Assembly: GCA_020719105.1 (NCBI GenBank) | Contig: DYQV01000164.1 | Span: 1 to 5,981, forward strand | Length of the DNA stretch: 5,981 nt | Reading direction: 5' to 3' | Source: Rikenella microfusus | GTDB lineage: Bacteria > Bacteroidota > Bacteroidia > Bacteroidales > SZUA-534 | Notes under the pieces: model-generated | What the model saw: the letters and a program-made list of their open reading frames with translations, nothing else | Told to the model about the DNA's origin: nothing | The model's database searches: none | Translations under genes and position numbers: made by a program | Shown: positions 1 through 5,774 of the stretch, piece after piece | How positions within the stretch are numbered: position 1 is the first letter of the stretch | Layout: every line of letters starts with the position of its first letter

Positions 1-56
1 TTAAATTCATAATAATTAGTCGCTCCTTAAGAACTCATAATTAGAAAATTATTACC

Positions 57-64
57 CATCTTTG
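57..64 (+). promoter_or_regulatory. Bacteroidota-type -7 promoter box for ppa
   Basis: CATCTTTG matches five of the six defined positions of the Bacteroidota sigma factor -7 consensus TAnnTTTG and is followed by C and A, as is common at such sites. It lies 15 nt before the ATG at 80, so transcription would begin at about position 70. No convincing -33 TTG box is seen about 20 nt upstream, so the call rests on one half of the promoter. If right, it rules out the TTG at 62 as the pyrophosphatase start, because that codon lies inside the box. Confidence 0.45.
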
Positions 65-79
65 CAAAAAATTGAAAAT

Positions 80-757
80 ATGCGAACAAGTGGAAAACTG
101 ATGGATCCTATTGGGATATTAATGGGATTAAGATACAAATCACATCCTTGGCATGGTGTAGATATTGGAACTGAAGCTCCTGAAAAAGTTACCGCCTTTA
201 TTGAAATGGTTCCTACTGATACGGTAAAATATGAGGTTCATAAAAAGACTGGTTACCTTATGATTGACAGGCCTCAAAAATACTCCAATGTGATTCCTGC
301 GTTGTATGGGTTTTTACCTCAAACCTATTGTGGAAAAATGGTGGGAGATTATTGTATGTTAAAAACGGGACGTGAAAATATTTCCGGCGATGGAGACCCA
401 TTGGATATTTGCATACTAACTGAAAAAGTAATTACTCACGGAGATATTCTTGTTCATGCCATTCCAATTGGTGGATTCCGAATGATTGACGGCAACGAAG
501 CCGATGATAAAATTATAGCTGTATTGAAGGACGATGCCACCTATGGCCAGCTTACTGATATATCAATGATTCCTGAAATTGTAATTGATCGTCTAAGACA
601 TTATTTTTTAACGTATAAAGATATTCCAGGTGCTGAAGCAAAATCGGAAATACCCCATGTTTATGGACGTGAAGAAGCATTGGAAGTTATTAAATCAGCC
701 ATGTCGGACTATATGGACTGGCTCGACAACATACAATTAGCTCTTTCAAAAGTTTAA
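80..757 (+). CDS. ppa: Inorganic pyrophosphatase, family I, cytoplasmic
   Basis: Hydrolyses pyrophosphate to two phosphates with Mg2+, pulling biosynthetic reactions forward in the cytoplasm. Numbering from ATG 80 (225 aa), the family I active site is complete: E42, K50 and E52 in the VKYE region, R64, Y76, the signature DGDPLD with D104, D106 and D109, then D137, D142 and K144, and Y179-K180 in the FLTYKD segment. Compared with the E. coli enzyme (about 175 aa) there is an insertion of roughly 20 residues between the Y76 region and DGDPLD, containing two Cys and a GDYCM stretch; I recall this as usual in the Bacteroidota version. The start is uncertain. The TTG at 62 opens the frame but overlaps a promoter box. 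ATG at 80, 101 and 122 are all possible; 122 gives a start just before SHPWHGV, closest to typical relatives. Function is certain, the N-terminus is not. Confidence 0.95.
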   Translation: MRTSGKLMDPIGILMGLRYKSHPWHGVDIGTEAPEKVTAFIEMVPTDTVKYEVHKKTGYLMIDRPQKYSNVIPALYGFLPQTYCGKMVGDYCMLKTGRENISGDGDPLDICILTEKVITHGDILVHAIPIGGFRMIDGNEADDKIIAVLKDDATYGQLTDISMIPEIVIDRLRHYFLTYKDIPGAEAKSEIPHVYGREEALEVIKSAMSDYMDWLDNIQLALSKV

Positions 758-761
758 GATA

Positions 762-1961
762 ATGAATGCCTTTAAAGATACAAAGCTTTTAATTATTTGG
801 TGGGCTGTTGCAAGTGCAACAGCCTTTTACTTTTATAACCCTAGCGAAAAGATTTCAGATGAACCCAATTTAAAAAAAACAGAAAAATTTGATGGAAAAT
901 TATCGTTTAGCAATGCTCAAAAGGAAATACTCTCACAATATTTTGAAAAGTTATACAATCAAAAAGGGTTCAATGGGGTAGTGTTGATTGGTCAAAAGGA
1001 TTCCATATTTTATCAAGCATCTTATGGTTGGGCCAATTATCATAAAAAAGATAGTTTAACTATGAATTCCTCCTTTCAATTGGCCTCGGTTTCAAAACAG
1101 TTTACAGCAGTTGCTATTCTTCAACTGCATGAAAAAGGCAAACTAAATTTGACTGATTCAATTGAGAAGTTTTATCCTAATTTTCCCCATAAAGGAATTA
1201 CCATACATCAATTACTGACACACCGTTCTGGGTTGCCCAATTACAACTATTTTCTTCAAGATATTTCTTCACGTACCGATACCCTAATTTCATGTCAAGA
1301 TGTAATTCAGGAAATTATAGCCAATACTATTCCATTGTATCATCCCCCAAACAGAAGATATCAGTATAGCAATACAGGGTATGCAGTACTTGCAGCCATT
1401 GTTGAACGGGTTTCTGGCTTGCCCTTTGAGGTTTATATTGAGCAGGAGCTTTTTAAACCTTTAGGCATGAAAGAGTCCTTTGCATATCGGGGAATTGAAT
1501 CACACAAAAAAAAGGGCGCTACTACAGGTTATATTGGCCGATGGAGAGAAGCAACTGATAACCATTTAGACGGTGTATTGGGCGATAAAGGAATTTATTG
1601 CAGTGCTATCGACCTTTTTAAATGGGATCAGGGTTTGTACAAAAATATAATTTTAAATAACGATTCCTTACAATTGGCATTCCAACCCATGGGAAAACCA
1701 GCTCATTTCAATTCCAATTATGGGTATGGTTGGCGGATGATTTATTGGCCAACTGATTCCCTAAAAGTTTTGTATCATGCCGGCTGGTGGCATGGTTACC
1801 GCACGCTTTTAATGCACATTCCAAAAGATACCGTAACAATTATTGTTTTAAAAAACAGAAGTGCATCACCCAATGTAAATTCTAAAACAATGTTAAATAT
1901 TTTGTATCCCGATGAGCTTTCGGCCATTGATACCTCGGAAACTGAATTAAATGAGCAATAA
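762..1961 (+). CDS. Serine hydrolase, beta-lactamase / PBP4* (class C-like) family, membrane-anchored
   Basis: A 399-aa protein with an N-terminal hydrophobic segment at residues 9-25 and no clear cleavage site, so probably a signal anchor facing the periplasm. The catalytic domain covers about 55-385. All three active-site motifs of the serine beta-lactamase/D-Ala-D-Ala carboxypeptidase fold are present: SxxK as S109-V-S-K112 (nucleophile and base), Y202-S-N204, and H339-A-G341 followed by WWHG in place of KTG. The LLTHRSGLPNY and PLGMKES segments are also typical. Such proteins may be peptidases, esterases or cell-wall hydrolases; the substrate cannot be told from sequence, and antibiotic resistance should not be assumed. 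The gene starts 4 nt after ppa stops, suggesting cotranscription, but a terminator-like hairpin occupies codons 14-21. The next in-frame ATG (residue 101) would remove part of the domain, so the start at 762 is preferred. Confidence 0.9.
   Translation: MNAFKDTKLLIIWWAVASATAFYFYNPSEKISDEPNLKKTEKFDGKLSFSNAQKEILSQYFEKLYNQKGFNGVVLIGQKDSIFYQASYGWANYHKKDSLTMNSSFQLASVSKQFTAVAILQLHEKGKLNLTDSIEKFYPNFPHKGITIHQLLTHRSGLPNYNYFLQDISSRTDTLISCQDVIQEIIANTIPLYHPPNRRYQYSNTGYAVLAAIVERVSGLPFEVYIEQELFKPLGMKESFAYRGIESHKKKGATTGYIGRWREATDNHLDGVLGDKGIYCSAIDLFKWDQGLYKNIILNNDSLQLAFQPMGKPAHFNSNYGYGWRMIYWPTDSLKVLYHAGWWHGYRTLLMHIPKDTVTIIVLKNRSASPNVNSKTMLNILYPDELSAIDTSETELNEQ
803..834 (+). terminator. Intrinsic terminator-like hairpin inside the start of the serine hydrolase gene
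   Basis: GGCTGTTGC (803-811) and GCAACAGCC (816-824) form a perfect 9-bp stem with an AAGT loop, followed directly by TTTTACTTTT. It lies 46 nt after the ppa stop, where a ppa terminator would be expected, yet within codons 14-21 of the next gene (WAVASATA of its membrane segment). It may end most ppa transcripts, may act as an attenuator when ribosomes do not cover it, or may be a coincidence of coding sequence. The interrupted T-tract makes it weaker than the best terminators. Confidence 0.5.
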
Positions 1962-2020
1962 CTTCATAAAAGAAACTACATCAAAATGATCTATGGTTTG
2001 CCATTTAGTCAAATATTTTT

Positions 2021-2281
2021 GAGAAACTGTTTAAATATTTCTGGAACAAAGTTGAACCCTCTTCGGGGTTCTAATTATATTGTCTTGCCTTCCTCCGGTT
2101 TACACCGGATGTTATTCATATTCAAGTCTTTCAGACTTGGGTGTGCTGAAAACCCTGAATGGGTTGAATTTGAATAACCGTGGGTGATAAACCCACGGAA
2201 TATCAACAGAATGATCTCTCAACCCGCCACGGCGGGTTGAACCATTTGATAAACGAATATTATTAAATTTAAACAGTTTCC
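2021..2281. repeat. MITE-like structured element with 14-bp terminal inverted repeats
   Basis: GAAACTGTTTAAAT at 2023-2036 recurs exactly in inverse orientation at 2267-2280, bounding about 258 bp. Between them are six perfect hairpins and one long-range stem (described separately). No transposase or long reading frame fits. The two short frames that cross it (1986-2177 + and 2112-2348 -) consist mostly of hairpin arms and are not credible genes. I see no clear target-site duplication outside the inverted repeats. The element fills most of the 421-bp gap between the serine hydrolase and the DUF4190-like gene. It could be a non-autonomous mobile element, a REP/BIME-like array mobilised by an IS200-type (RAYT) transposase elsewhere, or a structured RNA or DNA element; the sequence alone does not choose between these. 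Confidence 0.6.
2054..2240. repeat. Array of six perfect hairpins with an internal long-range stem
   Basis: The hairpins, in order, are: 2054-2071 (GAACCC/GGGTTC), 2094-2109 (TCCGGT/ACCGGA, loop TTAC), 2123-2139 (CAAGTCT/AGACTTG, loop TTC), 2151-2165 (AACCC/GGGTT, loop TGAAT), 2178-2198 (CCGTGGGT/ACCCACGG, loop GATAA) and 2219-2240 (TCAACCCGCC/GGCGGGTTGA, nominal 2-nt loop). In addition GTTATTCATATTCAA (2111-2125) pairs with TTGAATTTGAATAAC (2164-2178) at 14 of 15 positions, closing hairpins 3 and 4 into one branched domain flanked by hairpin 2 on one side and 5 on the other. An AACCC/GGGTT core recurs in hairpins 1, 4 and 6, and ACCC/GGGT in 5. None has a T-run after it, so these are not ordinary terminators. 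Confidence 0.75.
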
Positions 2282-2382
2282 GAATAAAATCTTTCATTAA
2301 ATTGTAACGTTTTAAAATTCCGCTCGTTATTAAAATGCATTTGAGCAATAGTTATTTGTATTATCAATCTAAATATAGTTTA

Positions 2383-2928
2383 ATGGAAAATAGTTTTAAC
2401 CATCAGAACGACGGACAAGGCTTTGGAGTAGCCAGTTTAGTTATAGGTTTAGTTGCCTTTTTGTTATCATTTATTCCATGTATAGGAGTAGTCTCCATTT
2501 TTATTGGCACAACAGCCGTTGTATTTGGTTCGGTATCTATTGTAAAGGCTCATGCTAATAATGGTTCCAAGGGTTTAGGAATTGCTGGAGTATCTTTAGG
2601 TTCTGTTGCTTTAATTGTATCGCTGTTATGGGTAATGTTTTTATTCAAATTGGGCAGTAAGTCCAATATTGAGGAAAAAATTGAAAGTTTCTTTCAATGG
2701 ACCGAAAATAACGACCCATTTGATGAACCATTGGAAGATATGAAATCGCTTGACGATCTGGAAAAGGCTTTAAATGAATTAGAAGGTCTTAGTAAAAAAA
2801 TTGATACAGTTATTGATGGCACTACAATTGATGTTGATATTAAAGTGAATAAAAGTAAAAAAGAAGACAAAAAAGAGATGAAACATGCAAAAAAGGTAGA
2901 AGAAAAGATGGATGAAAGTGAAAAGTAA
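2383..2928 (+). CDS. DUF4190-like membrane protein with charged C-terminal tail
   Basis: Function unknown. The 181-aa form from ATG 2383 starts MENSFNHQNDGQGFGVASLV and fits the DUF4190 pattern: a polar N-terminus, a Gly/Val-rich hydrophobic stretch at 13-53 (GVASLVIGL, then IGTTAVVFGSVSIV), a short loop with HANNGSKG, and a second membrane segment at 64-89 beginning GLGIAGVSLG. Residues 95-181 are soluble and highly charged, first acidic (about 100-135, probably helical) and then very Lys-rich (155-181), unlike the domain itself. An upstream in-frame ATG at 2335 would add 16 residues (MHLSNSYLYY...) that do not look like the family, so 2383 is preferred. Its end overlaps the next gene by 17 nt, pointing to translational coupling with the DUF2752-like protein; my recollection is that small membrane domains of these kinds often sit together in Bacteroidota. 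Confidence 0.75.
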   Translation: MENSFNHQNDGQGFGVASLVIGLVAFLLSFIPCIGVVSIFIGTTAVVFGSVSIVKAHANNGSKGLGIAGVSLGSVALIVSLLWVMFLFKLGSKSNIEEKIESFFQWTENNDPFDEPLEDMKSLDDLEKALNELEGLSKKIDTVIDGTTIDVDIKVNKSKKEDKKEMKHAKKVEEKMDESEK

Positions 2929-3331
2929 ACAGTTAATTGATTCCATTCATGAATCTCCTTATTTGCAAGTAAATGCCCTAATTGCCGGAATAATAATTCT
3001 AATTATGATTTATTCCGGCATTTTTTCTGCTTCGGGAATTCCCTATCCAATTAAATCATATTATTCCACTCCGGTTGCCAGTACTGGCCTTTCCCGTGCC
3101 TTCTCCGAAATAGTGCGGGGCAACATTCAGAAAGCAGTAGAACTTAATCCTTATTCCATTAAAATATTTTCATTCTTCTTCCTGCAATTTCCACTACGGA
3201 TTCTTATCTCTGTTTTACTGCTAAGCAAAAGGATTTCATCAATGCAACTGATTTTTATTGATGTTTTGGTTTCAGTTTTACTATTTTTGTGGGCATTCTA
3301 TTCATTTATCTTCTTTCAATTAAATGGATAG
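2912..3331 (+). CDS. DUF2752-like membrane protein lacking the conserved cysteines
   Basis: A 139-aa protein with three predicted membrane segments, at about 21-38, 84-104 and 112-136. Between the first two lies STGLSRAFSEIVRGNIQKAVELNPYSI (57-83 by position). This matches the DUF2752 core, in which a CPxCGxTR or CPSCGLSR motif is followed by an amphipathic helix, a G(D/N) and an NP. Here the aligned cysteine positions are V55 (GTT) and T58 (ACT). Each needs two base changes from a Cys codon, so simple sequencing error is unlikely. Function of the family is unknown to me; the cysteines are often taken as metal-binding or redox, and this copy cannot use them. The start ATG lies inside the end of the DUF4190-like gene, and a terminator-shaped hairpin lies in codons 24-37. 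The family assignment is from motif memory. Confidence 0.7.
   Translation: MKVKSKQLIDSIHESPYLQVNALIAGIIILIMIYSGIFSASGIPYPIKSYYSTPVASTGLSRAFSEIVRGNIQKAVELNPYSIKIFSFFFLQFPLRILISVLLLSKRISSMQLIFIDVLVSVLLFLWAFYSFIFFQLNG
2983..3026 (+). terminator. Intrinsic terminator-like hairpin inside the start of the DUF2752-like gene
   Basis: TGCCGGAATAA (2983-2993) and TTATTCCGGCA (3010-3020) form a perfect 11-bp stem around a 16-nt AT-rich loop and are followed at once by six T (3021-3026). This is a classical rho-independent shape placed 55 nt after the stop of the DUF4190-like gene, yet it encodes the first membrane segment (IAGIIILIMIYSGIF) of the overlapping downstream gene. It may limit expression of the second gene unless ribosomes follow the polymerase closely. 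Confidence 0.55.
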
Positions 3332-3342
3332 CCAAATAACTA

Positions 3343-3389
3343 TTTATGATTTTTGCGCACAAAAAAATTTACACTTAACAAATCATAAA
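3343..3389. promoter_or_regulatory. Inverted repeat and weak -7 box before the MORN lipoprotein gene
   Basis: TTTATGATTT (3343-3352) is the exact inverse complement of AAATCATAAA (3380-3389), which abuts the ATG at 3391. The left arm overlaps GATTTTTG (3348-3355), matching five of six positions of the Bacteroidota -7 consensus. The layout could be an operator pair or a leader hairpin hiding the start codon. AT-richness makes a chance match possible. Confidence 0.3.
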
Positions 3390-3390
3390 A

Positions 3391-3894
3391 ATGATACATA
3401 TTAGACTAAAATATTGGTTTTGGGTTATCTTGATTCATGGAATTCTTTTCGTTAGTTGTAATAAGGGAACCAAACTAGTAATTGAAGAAAAGTTTGACGA
3501 TGGAAAAACTAAAACAGCCAAATATTATCAAAATCAAGACAGGGCTCAAATTCTAATTAAAGAAATACAATATTATTCCAACGGTAAAAAGAAATTGGAG
3601 GGTGAATTTGAAGAAAATATTAAGGATGGCAAATGGATTTTTTACTATGAGAATGGGGAAATCTGGAGTCAGGGCTTCTTTAAAAAAGGACTAAGAACGG
3701 GTAAAACATTGGTTTATCACGAAAACGGACAAATCTTTTATGAGGGCGAATATTCTGAAGGACAAAAACATGGAGTTTGGAATTTTTATAATCAAGAGGG
3801 TAAATTAGTAAATACGGTTGAATTTGATGCGGGAAAAATAGTGAACCAAACCTTTGAAAAAAAACAACCAAAAGATAGTTCTTTCATTGAATAA
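3391..3894 (+). CDS. MORN_2 repeat (YwqK-like) lipoprotein
   Basis: A 167-aa secreted protein, role unknown. Residues 1-23 form a lipoprotein signal with basic start (MIHIRLK), a hydrophobic core and a lipobox-like FVSC, so C23 would be lipidated and the protein anchored to a membrane facing the periplasm or outside. From about 58 to 150 it consists of MORN_2-type repeats of 23-24 residues with the pattern YY.NG....EG.F..G...G.W: EIQYYSNGKKKLEGEF, IFYYENGEIWSQGFF, LVYHENGQIFYEGEY and a degenerate fourth, NFYNQEGKLVNTVEF. Databases often label such proteins 'toxin-antitoxin YwqK family antitoxin'; nothing here supports a toxin-antitoxin role, as no toxin partner is adjacent. The gene precedes arginine deiminase by 24 nt with no terminator between, so they may share a transcript. 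Confidence 0.85.
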   Translation: MIHIRLKYWFWVILIHGILFVSCNKGTKLVIEEKFDDGKTKTAKYYQNQDRAQILIKEIQYYSNGKKKLEGEFEENIKDGKWIFYYENGEIWSQGFFKKGLRTGKTLVYHENGQIFYEGEYSEGQKHGVWNFYNQEGKLVNTVEFDAGKIVNQTFEKKQPKDSSFIE

Positions 3895-3918
3895 TTAGAA
3901 ATGATACGATAGTAAGTT

Positions 3919-5175
3919 ATGGAAAATATACAAGTGCAGGTTTCTTCCGAAATAGGAGATTTAGAAGCCGTAATTTTGCATACTCCGGGTCAAGAGGTTG
4001 AAAATATGACACCAAAAAATGCAGAACGGGCTTTATACAGCGATATTCTAAATGTTTCGGTTGCACAAAAAGAGTACTGCCAATTTAAAGGTGTAATAAA
4101 TAAGCAAGCCAAAGTATTTGAGTTGCGCGATTTGCTCACTGAAATACTATCCAATGATGCAATTAAAAACCAACTGATTGATGAAATATTTCAATTTGAG
4201 TTGGTGACAGAAAGCCGTGATTATCTATTATCTCTTAGCAATAAGGAACTCACACGGCAATTAATTGAAGGAGTGGTAATGAAAAAAGATAATCTTACCC
4301 GCTTTTTTGATATCGATAGATATTCTTTGCGTCCGTTGCATAATTTATTCTTTATGCGCGATGCTTCCATGGCTATTAATCAAAAAGTGCTTATTGGAAA
4401 AATGGCAAGCCCTGTACGAGAAAGGGAAACACGGATAATGGAAGCTATTTTTAATCATCATCCAGCTTTTTATACAAAAACCATAAATCCAGCACGTTTC
4501 GAAAATTACAATGCAAAAATCACTATCGAGGGTGGCGATGTTTTGGTAGCCAGACATGATATTCTTTTAATTGGTACTGGGGTTCGAACCTCATCTCAGG
4601 GAATTGACTTTATATTGGAACAATTTAAAACCCGAGGCAATATAAGACACATTATTGTTCAAGAATTACCTGATTCCCCGGAATCATTTATCCATCTTGA
4701 TATGGTTTTCACTTTTTTAGATGTAAATAAGTGCATGGTGTTTGAACCGATTATTCTCCAACCGAATAAGTATCGTACGGTACATATTAATCTGGAAGGA
4801 GAAAAAGTGAAAATTAGCACTGTCTCTAATCTATTAGCTGCTCTTAAAGAGTTAGGTATTGATTTAGAACCTGTTTTTTGCGGGGGACAGGGAGATCCCT
4901 GGACACAGGAACGGGAACAATGGCATAGCGGAGCTAACTTTTTTGCTCTGGGCCCAGGAAAAGTTATTGGCTATGAGCGAAATGTTTATACTATGGAAGA
5001 AATGAATAAGCATGGATTTGAAATTATCAAAGCTCGCGATGTTTTAAAAAAAACAATACAACTAACTGATTACAGTAAATATGTAGTTACCATTGATGGT
5101 TCTGAGTTGGCTCGTGGTGGCGGTGGAGCCAGATGCATGTCAATGCCGGTTCGTCGAAAACCCGTTGATTGGTAA
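3919..5175 (+). CDS. arcA: Arginine deiminase
   Basis: Hydrolyses L-arginine to L-citrulline and ammonia in the cytoplasm. At 418 aa it has the usual length of the family (about 410) and the guanidine-modifying (pentein) active site. The residues are D148 in FFMRDAS, E204-G-G-D207, H259-L-D261 and the nucleophile C406 near the C-terminus in GGGGARCMSMPVRR. These match Asp166, Glu224, His278, Asp280 and Cys406 of the Pseudomonas enzyme. The first motif reads FMRDAS rather than FTRDP, a modest variation. The usual partners of the energy-yielding pathway, ornithine carbamoyltransferase (arcB), carbamate kinase (arcC) and the antiporter (arcD), are not in this window. The enzyme may therefore serve nitrogen release, acid tolerance or citrulline supply here. 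It lies 24 nt after the lipoprotein gene and 16 nt before the RNA methylase gene. The symbol is by family; arginine as substrate is likely but not proved. Confidence 0.9.
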   Translation: MENIQVQVSSEIGDLEAVILHTPGQEVENMTPKNAERALYSDILNVSVAQKEYCQFKGVINKQAKVFELRDLLTEILSNDAIKNQLIDEIFQFELVTESRDYLLSLSNKELTRQLIEGVVMKKDNLTRFFDIDRYSLRPLHNLFFMRDASMAINQKVLIGKMASPVRERETRIMEAIFNHHPAFYTKTINPARFENYNAKITIEGGDVLVARHDILLIGTGVRTSSQGIDFILEQFKTRGNIRHIIVQELPDSPESFIHLDMVFTFLDVNKCMVFEPIILQPNKYRTVHINLEGEKVKISTVSNLLAALKELGIDLEPVFCGGQGDPWTQEREQWHSGANFFALGPGKVIGYERNVYTMEEMNKHGFEIIKARDVLKKTIQLTDYSKYVVTIDGSELARGGGGARCMSMPVRRKPVDW

Positions 5176-5191
5176 GATATAAAGTTTGATG

Positions 5192-5722
5192 ATGCGAAAA
5201 TTAAAAAACGAGGAACTTGGACGCCAGAGTGTTGAAGAATTTAAACAATCTGAAAAAACACCCATCATTATTGTATTAGATAATGTACGGAGCCTTAACA
5301 ATATTGGTTCAGTATTCCGCACAGCAGATGCATTCTGCCTTGAGTCAATTTATTTGTGCGGAATAACAGCAACCCCTCCCAATAAAGACATTCATAAAAC
5401 AGCCTTAGGTGCCACTGAAACTGTTCATTGGGAATATTTTTCTGAAACTTTAGATGCCATTACTCACCTCAAAAAAATGGGTTATATAGTTATGGCCGTT
5501 GAACAAGCCGAAAAAAGTATCAGTTTGGAATGCATTCAGGTAGATTCAAAAAATAAATATGCCCTAATTTTTGGCCATGAAGTTCATGGTGTGGCTCAAG
5601 ATGTGGTGGATGCAAGTTCTTCTTGTATTGAAATTCCTCAATTTGGAACTAAACATTCGTTTAATATTTCAGTAAGTGTAGGAATTGTTCTTTGGGAGTT
5701 CTTTCGAAGGCTTAAACTTTAA
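5192..5722 (+). CDS. TrmH/SpoU-family RNA 2'-O-ribose methyltransferase
   Basis: Transfers a methyl group from S-adenosylmethionine to a ribose 2'-OH in tRNA or rRNA, using the knotted SPOUT fold. At 176 aa it is a minimal catalytic domain without an extra RNA-binding extension. All three SpoU motifs are visible: motif 1 LDNVRSLNNIGSVFRTADAF (residues 29-48, catalytic-type N and R), motif 2 ALIFGHEVHGV (124-134) and motif 3 IEIPQFGTKHSFNISVSVGI (147-166) with the conserved S.N.S. The frame is open from a TTG at 5186 with ATGs at 5189 and 5192; 5192 gives MRKLKNEEL, the start I recall from Bacteroidota relatives. The target nucleotide cannot be told; 'TrmH' is a family name here, not a claim of Gm18 activity. 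No typical terminator follows; a palindromic repeat begins 52 nt downstream. Confidence 0.92.
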   Translation: MRKLKNEELGRQSVEEFKQSEKTPIIIVLDNVRSLNNIGSVFRTADAFCLESIYLCGITATPPNKDIHKTALGATETVHWEYFSETLDAITHLKKMGYIVMAVEQAEKSISLECIQVDSKNKYALIFGHEVHGVAQDVVDASSSCIEIPQFGTKHSFNISVSVGIVLWEFFRRLKL

Positions 5723-5723
5723 A

Positions 5724-5760
5724 TTACTAACATTTATATAAATAATCAGTATTAACCGCT
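5724..5760. repeat. Left copy of an imperfect direct repeat flanking the palindromic element
   Basis: The segment shares, in the same order, TTACTAA, AAATAAT and a GT-TTAACC-GCT end with 5942-5974, which is 4 nt shorter. The two copies flank the inverted-repeat element at similar distances (14 nt on the left, 10 nt on the right). Base composition is low-complexity, so the match needs a significance test. Confidence 0.35.
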
Positions 5761-5774
5761 AATATTAATATTTG

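Noticed and set aside
1..10. Possible start of a divergent gene (ATGAATTTA on the - strand, with AAGGAG upstream)
   Set aside because: Only three codons lie in the window, so nothing can be said about a protein.
1986..2177. Open frame of 63 codons on the + strand in the hairpin element
   Set aside because: Most of it reads through hairpin arms, its composition is repeat-driven, and no domain or plausible regulation is seen.
2021..2281. CRISPR array or integron attC site
   Set aside because: The hairpins are not one repeat with regular spacers, and no attC core boxes or integrase are seen.
2336..2343. TGCATTTG as a -7 promoter box for the DUF4190-like gene
   Set aside because: It matches TAnnTTTG at only five of six positions and the nearest upstream TTG is about 31 nt away, beyond normal spacing.
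2112..2348. Open frame of 78 codons on the - strand over the same element
   Set aside because: It is the antisense reading of the inverted repeats and runs into the next gene's leader; no protein family is recognisable.
3391..3894. Antitoxin of a toxin-antitoxin pair, as the YwqK label would suggest
   Set aside because: The protein has a lipoprotein signal and no small toxin-like gene lies next to it; the label comes from the MORN_2 repeats alone.
4883..4902. Short palindrome CAGGGAGATCCCTG within the arginine deiminase gene
   Set aside because: It encodes the conserved CGGQGDPW region, has no T-run, and is short enough to arise by chance.
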